A stretch of DNA of 64,000 nt from Harmothoe impar (Eukaryota; Annelida; Polychaeta; Phyllodocida; Polynoidae). This document shows, piece after piece, positions 1-10,000 of the stretch (its first letter is position 1; every line of letters begins with the position of its first letter). The position numbers and the translations under genes were made by a program. The stretch is from positions 61,295,773 to 61,359,772 of the forward strand of contig OX381707.1 in NCBI GenBank assembly GCA_947462335.1, read 5' to 3'. The notes below the pieces were generated by a model. That model was not told the DNA's origin. It saw only the letters and a list, made by a program, of their open reading frames with translations, and made no database searches.

Positions 1-2560
1 CGACCAGCACACACACACACATTACAGGGAGCTTCCTGTACGTTTTACACATGACTTATTTAGTAGCCGTGTGTACGCCGACATGCCAAGTATTAGCTGT
101 CTCCTCTGTAGCAGGCACTCAACCGCTGCCAACACCACTAGGTGTGTGTGTGTGTGAAGGGGGGGGGGTACCTTAGATACCAGCCTTCTGATAATTCTCT
201 TCAATATGGATATTATGGAGAGATATTGGGGAAGGAGCTTTAGGGAGAGGAACCTGGTATGCTAACGGGAAATATTGAGGTTTTGGAGGTAGGGAGGTAG
301 GTGGGGTGCCATTATTACACGTTTCAGGGGAGTAGAAATAGAGAAGAGGGAAATGTGCATTGATTAGAATACTGCCAGGTAGTCCTAGAGTGGCGGGTGA
401 TTGGACAAATGAAATGGAGACTAGATGGAAAGGGAATGTGGACATTAAGTGCCTATTGAAACAGGCCTACTTTTATAATTTGTTTATGGTCCGCTATCCA
501 TATCTGTTTATACATGTACAATATACAGATTAGATATCACTGCTATCAAGTAGACTACATCTTCAGTGTAAACATTAAAGTAGGCTAGACATGGCTGGAC
601 AGCCGCGGCCAGCATTATAGTTTAATACTGATATATTGTGTATACAGTGCATTCTACACGTATAATCTTGCTTCAAAAACCATCCGTTGGTGTAATATCA
701 GAACATCTGCTTCTACTGTGCACTGTCCTCTTCTTTCATCTTGTATTAGACCGCCCCCCCCCCATCCCGGCATATCTATGGATTTATATATCAGGTGGGG
801 TTATTTCTTTTGGATTGGGAGATCCGGGAGTTTTGTCATATCACCCAGCCCAACCCACCAGCTGTATACAGTACATAATAGCACTTTACTAGACTTTTCC
901 TCAGTGCACAGGGGAGTGCCCATTAAACCCTGTAATGAGGGCATGACGCTAAAAAGTGACATCAGGATGCACCAATGCAGCCTCGGCCATGCAGTTGCTG
1001 ACCCTTCGGGAGTATCACTGTATGACAATCCAAAAGGGTCGGCATGATGCTTGAATGCGGCACTCGCCAGGGCTGCATTCATGCATCATGACGACCAAGG
1101 ACATCACGCATGAATGCATAATGCCGTCTTTAAAGGCTGGGATACAAACGAGGTCTCTTCTTTTTTAACACCCACATCTGATGGTATCCGTCACAATGAC
1201 CAGACGAACTGAGGTGACCCCCATAAACCCTATTGGTGCATTCAAAACGAGACTATCTCTCTTTTTATATTTTAATAGAGGGGACACATGGGGGTCAATG
1301 GGTGCACGGTCACACGTCTGTGGATGCTGGGGTACTAAGCTGCTGCACCAAAGGACCCTTAAAGTTGAGCATGGCCCTTCTTTGTCAACCAGGATTGATA
1401 TTGAATAGTGAAATATTAATTATCCCTTGCCTAGGGGAGCTTGGTCTTTTCCAAATCCTTTTCACTTCTATTATTAGCTATCAATAAGCTTCTAGTCACG
1501 TCTGTTGATATGTTCTGGGATTTCCTGGCAACAATCCCGCACATAGGGGTGGGCAGCATTATAGTTTATACTCGGTACCCGTAGTAGGAAATGAAATGGC
1601 TGTCCTTATGTTCCATGACTCACTGCAGATTAGTTTCAAGCAGAGACTATGAGTTCATAACATGTCAATCATGCCAGTATGACCCTAGACCCCTAAATTC
1701 AACACTGCGACATGGACCCTTTTGGGGCTAAGTGACATGGGAAAGGAGTGGGGGGATAAGATAGTAACATGGGACATTGGTCATTTCTTAAAATCGATAT
1801 GGCGACATGGGGATTTCTCAAAAATCGATATGGCGACATGGGGATTTCTTAAAATCGACATGGTAAATGGGGACCCTTTATCAAGGGCCCCGACAGTGTA
1901 GTCTGCACAGGTGCACATTTAGACCATAACATAAAATCAGTATCCACAATCAATGGACCCAGTCATTTCATGTATTATACCAGTGCGAGTGCAACCTTCG
2001 AATCAATACAATACCAAAGCGTAATGTTTTTAAAAGCGACATATAATACTACATTCTGGTCAACATTTAGCTAGGCTACAGTTTGGTACATAGAAGCATA
2101 CTCATAGCTGCATAGTGTCATTTTCGGGAGTGCTATTTTTTTAACAACAGGGGGGGGGGGAGGGGTCGGTGGATTTTCGCGTGGGCGGGTCGAAATATTT
2201 TCCTTTGAGCTATAGTAACGCGCAGGCTTTGTCGCTAAAAAGGGGTGCAATTTTTTTGCCCCCCCCCTTCAAGGGGTTCAAATCTATTTGGTCCCTCCCA
2301 AATCCCCCCCCCCCCCCCCCGTTGTTAAAAAATGACCACTACCTTGGTGTCAAGTATGGTAGAGGTCATGTAGGGTGCGATATTTTAAGACCAACCTCGG
2401 ACATATCTTGGGAGTATGTGTAAATCACTTATTTTAGATGTATGTTAGTTATGTGTGGACTGCATAAAGGACCCCTATAATATAGACTATTACCTTTCTC
2501 AGAAATTCGTTCTACTTTGTCCTTGGAGCGTGACTAACTTATTTCTGCAAGTCATGGTGT
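1..2560. other. Intergenic sequence, no gene seen
   Basis: No exon with coding character was found on either strand. It holds CA/TG microsatellites near 7-20 and 141-156, a short tandem repeat at 1781-1865 (three units built on the words cgatatggcgacatgggg and atttct), and long G or C runs near 2150-2160 and 2297-2320. The short open frames here are broken by repeats and match no family I recognise. Confidence 0.6.
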
Positions 2561-2580
2561 TTGGTACTAGGGCCTCCTCA

Positions 2581-4230
2581 GATTGCATAGTCTTTACAAG
2601 CACACTCTTCAATCAGAGAATTTAGTGTCTGGCTTAATCCTACCTCGGCAATTTACCATACTATGAATTGCTGGACAGTGGGCCATTTAGTTGTGGAGAC
2701 TTGGGACTCCAGAAGATGGTCAGTGTAAATCCAATTATTTAACCCTCAGCTGGGGTATAAAAAAACAAACCTCAAGTACCCGTCCGTTGGAGGAGAGGCT
2801 TAGTGAGGGGGAGGGGGGCACTCTGTGTCTGCCTCCCAGAAATACTTTGCTGCATAGATTTCTAGCTTTGCTCCAGCATATTACTAGATCTAATATGTCT
2901 AGCCCTGTATACATCAAGCTATTGGTTGTGTGGATTTGTGTCGCAAGTAAAGGATCTTAGGATGGGACAGAGCCTGTGCCTGTGGGGGGGGGGGGGGGGG
3001 GCTATGGTATGGGTGTAGAAGACCCAGGGGTGTGAAATGCCGAAAACAGTATCATCTGAAGACCATTTTGAATCTCTGGGTAGCGTTACAATTAATGGTT
3101 TTCATTTAATAAGTTTTGCAATTAAGGTTGCTTAATCACTTAAAACATATCGCTTATTCACAGGTACATTCAAATTATGCATTTAGATACAGAAATTTAA
3201 AGAATCTGTGAAAATTCATAGAGTACAAAGAAATCAGAGTCCATACCCCTACCCCCCTTATAAATGACTTTTCATTTTCTCAGCAAATTTAGATGAATCA
3301 CAGGAATGATCCTCTGGGACATAGAAAATGCGGAATTCCGCATATATATGCGGAGATTTAACACTCCTGAGACCTGATACTGATACTGTGATAGGGGCCC
3401 TCCAAAGGCAAAGCCAAAGGGGGGGGGGGGGCATGGGGCGGTACATGTCATATGTCTCTTTGTCACATAGGCCTAGTCATACCCTAACCCTAGGCCTTAC
3501 ATTTAAAGTTACAATGGGGTAAACCCTGTAGACCCCTAAATTCGACACGGCCATTTTTCTTAAAATCAACATGCGATTTTATGAAAAGGCTAATAGATCT
3601 AGCTAGATGTCTATGTCCCATGTTGTTTCTAAGAAATGCCAATTTCCCATGTCACTGTGACTGTCCTAACTTGACCTAAGTTTAAGGTCATGTCATGACA
3701 TATCACCATGCCAACCATATTTAGTAGGCCCTAGGCCTAGGCCTACTAATAGTAGCACCTCCGTCCCTCCGTTCAACTTCTGTTTCAAGCTGTTGCTTAC
3801 CCTGTAGGCTTCTGTTCTCCCTTTTCCATCATTTTCTACTCCTGCCTGCTTCATCATCCAAATCATGAGTGATCCACGTGGTTCATTGGAGTTGGAAGAT
3901 TGCATAGTCTTTACAAGCACACTCTTCAATCAGAGAATTTAGTGTCTGGCTTAATCCTACCTCGGTAATATACCAAACTATGAGTTACTGGACAGTGGTT
4001 GATTCACAAGTGTAAATCCAATTATTAAACCTTAGTGAGGGGGAGGGGGGCACTCTATGTCTGCCTCCCAGAAATACTTTGCTGCATAGATTTCTAGCTT
4101 TGCTCCAGCATATTACTAGACCTTTAAGTCTAGCCTTGTATACGTCAAGCTATTGGTTGTGTGGATTTGTGTCACAAGTAAAGGATCTTAGGATGGGACA
4201 GAGCATGTGGTCACCTGTGCCTGTGGGGGC
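2581..4230 (+). repeat. Local direct duplication A
   Basis: A segment of about 340-380 bp beginning gattgcatagtctttacaag occurs at 2581-2960 and again at 3898-4230 in the same orientation. Both copies carry the same words (for example cactcttcaatcagagaatt and gcctcccagaaatactttgc) with small indels. The second copy starts exactly where duplication B copy 1 ends, so the two duplications are part of one rearrangement. Confidence 0.8.
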
Positions 4231-4484
4231 CTATGGTAGACTCTATGGGTGAAGAAGACCTGATACTGATACTGGGGGGTGCAGAGGTCCATCATTTCCC
4301 GAAGGGAATTTCACCTTATTTATTTTTCATAATTTCTGAAGCGCAAATGAAATATTTGTATGAATTCTGAACCGCACATGTAAAGAGGAGTCTGCTTCAC
4401 TCCTCTACTGGTTACTTCGTGGACGAACATATGAATGAAAACTTGTAACCAGGATAAAATAAAACTGTATTAAAAAAAAAAAAA

Positions 4485-4812
4485 GAGGGGTTCCCCCCCC
4501 CCCTCAGGGCGGAAAGTCGCCGAAATTAAGGGCCTAAAGTCGGAAAGTCGCTTTTTTAGACTATTTTTACTATAGCCAAAATTGTCAAAAAGTCACCAGG
4601 TCGCTTGAATTATTGCACCAGGTCGAAAGGTCACCTGGAAAACAGCTAGAGGTCTGCATTTGAGATTGCATGTTGCAACGTCTTAAGACATTGCAACATG
4701 TAGCCTATGATGTTAGTTGGGTGACCCACCATGCTGCTTCCAACTCCGATGAACCACGTGGATCACTCATCAGTCATGATTTGAAAGTCGCCAGGTCGCC
4801 GAAAACCCCTCT
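4485..4812. mobile_element. MITE-like repeat with GAGGGGTT ends
   Basis: The left end reads gaggggtt and the right end aacccctc. The interior has repeated words such as aaagtcgcc and aggtcgcc. Related sequence lies at about 20138-20335, 29585-29690 and 30176-30300, so this is a dispersed family. One arm of the inverted repeat at 4648-5745 sits inside this copy. Confidence 0.5.
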
Positions 4813-5745
4813 GCAGTCACATAGGCTACTGTGATACTAGGGGCCCTCCAAAGGCAAAGCCATGCGGGGCGGGGCATGGGGCGGTAGGCCCGACATGTGA
4901 TATGTCTCTTTGTCACATAGGCCTAGTCATACCCTAACCCTAGCCTATAGGCCTTACATTTAAAGTTACAATGGGGGTAGATCTACCCCGTAGACCCCTA
5001 AATTCGACACGGCACCTTTTCTTAAAATCGACATGTGATTTTATGAAAAGGCTAATAGATCTAGCTAGATGTCTATGTCCCATGTTGTTTCTAAGAAATG
5101 CCAATTTCCCATGTCACTGTGACTGTCCTAACTTGACCTAAGTTTAAGGTCATGTCATGACATATCACCATGCCATCCATATTTAGTCTAGGCCTACTAA
5201 TAGTAACACCTCCGTCCCTCCGTTCAACTTCTGTTTTAAGCTGTTGTTTATCCTGTAGGCTTTTGCTTTTCCATCATGTTCTACCCCTGCCTACAGTGCC
5301 TGCAGGGGCGGATCCAGGATTTTGGAAAAAAAAAAAAGGGGGGGGCGTGAAATAGGCAATTACTGGGGGCATTGGAAATATTTACATTAAAATATACAGA
5401 AAAATAGGGCGGGGGCGCACGCGGGTCCGCCCCCCCCCCTAGTTCTGTCCCATAACCCAGCCTCCACGGTGAACCCACACGCGTGAACATAGGGACTGAC
5501 TGAGGTGGACTAGCCTCCCCCCCCCCTCCCCCCCCTCCCCCCCCCTCCCCCCCCCCCCTCCCCCCCCCCCCCCCCCCCCCCTGAATCCGCCCCTGGCCTG
5601 CTTCATCATCCAAATCATGACTCACATGAGTGATCCACGTGGTTCATTGGAGTTGGAAGCAGCATGGTGGGTCACCCAACTACATGTTGCAATGTCTTAA
5701 GACGTTGCAACACGCAATCTCAAATGCAGACCTCTAGCCTACAGC
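4648..5745. repeat. Long inverted repeat around duplication B copy 2
   Basis: The sequence 4648-4780 (agaggtctgcatttgagatt onward, through cgtcttaagac and gggtgacccaccatgctgct) reappears inverted at about 5625-5745. The arms enclose duplication B copy 2 and its hAT-like insertion, giving a large foldback. Confidence 0.75.
5303..5595. mobile_element. hAT-like non-autonomous element
   Basis: The left end is CAGGGGCGGATCCAGGATTT and the right end reads GAATCCGCCCCTG, so the termini are inverted repeats of the CAGGGGCGGATCC type seen in hAT MITEs. The word GCCTG flanks both sides (5298-5302 and 5596-5600). Copy 1 of duplication B provides the matching unoccupied sequence. The interior is largely a C-run tract (5510-5581). 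Confidence 0.7.
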
Positions 5746-5944
5746 CACTATTCGTTAAGAGTCACCGAGTCTATTTATAACAGGTTGTTTATACAGTGTA
5801 GAAATTGGCAAGTGTCGATCCCCAGTGCCAGTGCCAGTGCCAGTGCCCGAGTCCCCCTCCCCGTGTTGTGGAGTGTCGAGTGGGCCCTGTGGGGGCAAAT
5901 CCCACTGTGTGAAAACAGCCCAAAACACAGCAACATTTCCTTAC

Positions 5945-6016
5945 CTTCACCAACTCGTCAACAGCCGCCGATGCAGCTGCCTTTTTCCCCACCTCGTAGA
6001 TGTCCGTACTACTCAT
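5945..6016 (-). CDS. Possible first coding exon of an unidentified host gene
   Basis: On the minus strand an ATG at 6016 opens 24 codons reading MSSTDIYEVGKKAAASAAVD then ELVK, ending in AAG|GTAAGG, a strong splice donor in phase 0. The leader is CpG-rich, like a promoter-proximal first exon. I do not recognise the protein. No convincing second exon was found between 5944 and 1, so the gene would continue beyond the left edge. The ATG lies about 80 bp outside the candidate left end of the Harbinger-like locus and is divergent from the transposase gene. It may also be a chance open frame. Confidence 0.35.
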
Positions 6017-6089
6017 TCTGATAGAACAATATTTCTGCTGGAGAGGTGAAAGGGAAGGTCTCGCCAAGGCGAACACCCGTTTTATGGCT

Positions 6090-6114
6090 GAACGCACTAG
6101 GTGCGTTCGGGGAG
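6090..6114. repeat. Candidate left terminus of the Harbinger-like locus
   Basis: The palindrome GAACGCACTAGGTGCGTTC (6090-6108) is two 8-bp arms around TAG, as if two transposon ends abut across a short target site. From 6098 the sequence TAGGTGCGTTCGGG recurs inverted at 62751-62764. A further inverted copy of the core (ccccgaacgc) lies at about 6177-6186 and could be a subterminal binding site. Confidence 0.5.
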
Positions 6115-6828
6115 TCGTTTTTCCTATTACATGTTCCGCCCTAATAGTCAAGTAGGCTCAGTTCTGTAATGCCATCCCCGAACGCTATTTGAAACGGGGT
6201 CAACCTGGCGTGCAGGAAGCGTCGTATTGGGGCCCTGAAAGGAGTTCACACCATACAGAGGCTCCAGGCAGGGGAGGCGGGAAGTATACCGGAGTATTTC
6301 TATTAAACATGATTCATATGCTGGAAAAAATAATCTGGAGCCTTTATTAAAAAATTACCACATTAGGATTGGTAAGTAGGCGTAGGGCTATATATACCAT
6401 ATGTAGGGGCCTAGCTAGGATCGTTCTGTTAGGATCAGGTGCCTGACCCTCCTCTAATAATAGTATATTAGCCCACTGGTAGATCTACTGCCACATTGAC
6501 CTGCTATAGACGTAGGCAAGCCATATTATATAATGACCCTCTCTCCTCTCTGCCGGGGCAACTCATTATTTGAAAGGTGGGGGAGGGGTGGTGGTACATG
6601 CTCTCTTACATTGGGCTAGGTATAAAATACTTTACAGCAGCCTTGGGAGGGTGTGGTATTTTTTAGAATCAACATTTATGCATGAACATTGGTGACATAT
6701 TTTTTTCTCTGGGCAGTAAGGGGGGGGGGTGTAACATAACCTGTAGCCCCCCCCCCCAAGTACTAAATGCCTCTCCCTACAGGCTAAGGTGACCCACCCC
6801 ACAGGCAGATCATTTCTAGCTTACCAAA

Positions 6829-7016
6829 ATGGTCACCTGGCTGTTTTGGCTGCTCCTATCGGGAATATTCCCATGGGTACCGCCCTTAGCAGTACGCCCA
6901 GTCATCAATCAACAACTAAGTCATGCCGCTCTGCACCGAGTTAGAGTTCAGTCCCTTCGTCGCAGAAGTCTACTCTTGGAAATGATAAGGAATTACAGAA
7001 TTCCAAAGGTCACAGG
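6829..7016 (+). CDS. HARBI1-like gene, exon 1 (N-terminus)
   Basis: The ATG sits in a good start context (ccaaaATGg). The 62 complete codons begin MVTWLFWLLL and run into an Arg-rich helix (SLRRRSLLLEMIRNYR). Many Harbinger transposases begin with such a hydrophobic and basic leader. The donor AGG|GTAGGA leaves two bases, which exactly completes a codon with exon 2. An alternative donor at AAG|GTCACA would be out of phase. A signal peptide reading is possible by composition but unlikely for this family. Confidence 0.5.
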
Positions 7017-10000
7017 GTAGGAACAACTTTTCACTCTATGTCTCGGCCATTTCAATAGCCTACAACAGGGGTGGTGCTTTTGGGAGGGAATATTTAATTC
7101 TCAACTCGATCCTAACAGGGATTTTGACAGGAAATTTTCCAATGGGACAATGGCGCACTCCTTAGCAAGAACAATGCGCCATTTCTAAAATGAATGGGCC
7201 ACCATAGTTCCCATGGTAAAATCAATAATTAATTCATACCTAGGCTTAGGCATGTCATCGATACCTACCAAATCGAAATTTAGGTATTTTTTTATTTCCG
7301 ATTTATCGTATCGACAAAATGGTTAAATCGATACATATTTTACCCTAGTTTTACCCTTTAAGCTTCACTTAAATGTTGAAATAAGGTAGATTATAGGATT
7401 TTTGGCTATCTATTTGCATGCCAAAATCCAGGCCCTACAGGTCTCATATAAGGAAATGGTTCTGCTTTATAATTTTATGTATCTAACTTGACAGTACCAA
7501 CTCGTCTATGATCATGCTGAGTATTATGAATTCCATTTGGGCTTAAAAAACGGGTGAAAACATGTTTTTTTACTGTTATTTATATGTTGTTTATCTGTAT
7601 CGCAAATGGTAATTTCCAGACCTAAATAGTGATAATCGAAATTGGAATAAATTAGATACCAATGACATCCCTACCTAGGCTAGGACTCAAAGAAAACTTT
7701 TAAATTCTAAGTTAACATTATGTATTTGCTTGTATCTTCTATGGAATTTCTTTTTTAACTTCCTGGATATTAGTGTAATTCTAGCGTATTTCAAGTAGCT
7801 TCAGAAACAATGGCATTACATAAATGTACATGTACTCTGATGCTAGTCAGTGGAAGTAGGTTCAGAAACAATGGCATGACATAAATGTACATGTACTCTG
7901 ATGCTAGTCAGTGTAAGTGAATATGTACATGGGTAGTATGGGGACTCCTTTCTACTGTTTGACGACAGATTCAAGGAGGCTACGGAATGAAGTGTTGAGT
8001 GTTGACCCAGTAAACAAAAAACGTTATACAACATTTTATAACGTTAAATAACGTTATATAACGTTTTTATAATTCTCCTCACTAGGCATAACATTATATA
8101 ACGTTTTAAAACATTATTTTGACGTAAAATAACGTTTTCTTGTTAGCTGGGGAGGGGGGGGGCTGGAGGAACACTTGGAATATGTGTGGAAAAAGATTTT
8201 GAAAATCTTTACTCTTTTTTGTATGTACCGTATAATTCTTGCCAAGTTCGTATTCCATTTGAAAAGCCTATAGATATGATTTCTCAGTGTTTCTAGCTTT
8301 CCAATGGTATATGACACGATAGGTTTGATATTGTGTAATCTATACACTGTTTCAAAGAGCATGATTTGGCACCTCATCTATGATAACTTATGCGCCAATG
8401 GGCGCACAATATAGAGCATTTTATGCGCCATTTTGTATTAAAATGCTTGAATTGGGCGCTGCGCGGCCCTGTCAAAACCCCTGTCCTAAAGGTGGTGGTG
8501 GGGGGGGGGGGTTATTATACGATGCATGAATAATTAACCCCTTGTCTGGTCACGTGGGGGGTGTTAAAATTTCAACATCACGTGGCCGGGGGCTACCACT
8601 TTATTATGTGCCCTCACTGCACTGGGGGGCAGTGCTGTCCTGTACTCTGGAGGTGTTAGAAAAGTGGACCTTTTCACATTGGGGCCGAGGAAGGTAGACC
8701 TACTCTTATATAACAGCAGAGCTTATACTGTACTTAGCTGTATCACTATAATTATATCCACAGAAGCACTTTTTTTTAGTTGAGAAGTTACCTTTCATTA
8801 TGGCAAAGTAATTTATACGGCTTACATTTTGATATTTGAACTACTTCAATAGGGCATCCTTTTCTAGCTTTTTCAGGACCGTGTCCATAATGGACGACAT
8901 TGACTTCCACATGCACTTCCGTATGAAACGCTCTACGTTTGAGATTCTGGTGCGTGTGGCACGTCCACCTCCTCATCCGGCTATCCGTCTGGCACCACAC
9001 AAGGAAATGCTGGTATTCCTGTGGTGGATCGGTAAGTTTAAAGGTGGACTGAGTTGAGGAGCGAACCCTGCCGAGTTTTGTACGCAAATGTCGTGGGTTC
9101 AGTGCCCCTTTAACTATGGTTTGCACTGGCCATTTGGCAGATTGCACATGGCAAATTAAAATTGAATTTTGAGAACTTCTTCCTGTTAGGCCTGTCTGAT
9201 TAATAGGGGTATACCGGTAGATGTTTTCTTCAAAATTGCATTAAAAAAAACTAGGGTCGGTCCTGTGTTCATAGGGTCAGGTGGGTGACCTGAAACAAAT
9301 TTATTTATTTTTGGCCTAGGTCGAATTTGCACTGAGTCTACTTCAATATCACTGAAGGACCCCACCCAGCCAGCAAAGATACGTTGGGCCAACGTTGGAC
9401 CAACAGTAGTCAATGTTGGAATGACTTCAGATTCTGACGTTGGGCCAACATTCATTTGTCCGTCCATCAGAACGTCGCCTTGACGTCGCAAAGAAATGAC
9501 GTTGGCCCAACGTTGGGCCAACATTAGGACGTTGGCCCAACATCTGTTTTTAAACCTTGGACCAACGTCTAATGACGTTCGTACAACGTCTAGCCAACCA
9601 GATTTAGAGCCTGAAAATGATGCTGTTCCAACGTATATTTTCCAACTTTGGCCCAATGTTATTCATGATGTTGGCCCAATATTGTACCAAAATGTTATAT
9701 TTTCCCAGCCTCAAATGTGATCAAATTCCCTGAATGGCTGTCAAGAATCATCATTTTAGAGACAGCCATTTCATTCTCTATTTGCATTCTCACCTTGATC
9801 TTTGCCCAATGGGCCAAGAAGTGATACTGAATAAGCTCCCAACCCTTACACCTTATCTGCTTGGCATAACCCACAAAATGGTGTCTTCATATAAATATTG
9901 TCAGATTATGTTATCCTCACATCTAAATTTGGTACTTAAACATTTTATAGTTTATTTATTCAATATCTCTTGCTCAAACATTTATTAAACCCAGGGGGAT

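Larger units (their letters stand above)
3394..5680 (+). repeat. Local direct duplication B
   Basis: About 500 bp beginning ggggccctccaaaggcaaag occurs at 3394-3899 and 4840-5680. Copy 2 is interrupted at 5303-5595 by a hAT-like insertion that copy 1 lacks. In reverse orientation the copy near 3750-3900 is open over about 40 codons, but copy 2 breaks that frame and no family is recognisable, so it is not called as coding. Confidence 0.8.

Noticed and set aside
3693..3929. 78-codon minus-strand frame in duplication B copy 1
   Set aside because: Partly protein-like in composition, but copy 2 breaks it and no family is recognised.
5281..5625. 114-codon Gly-rich minus-strand frame
   Set aside because: It is a translation of the C-run tract inside the hAT-like insert.
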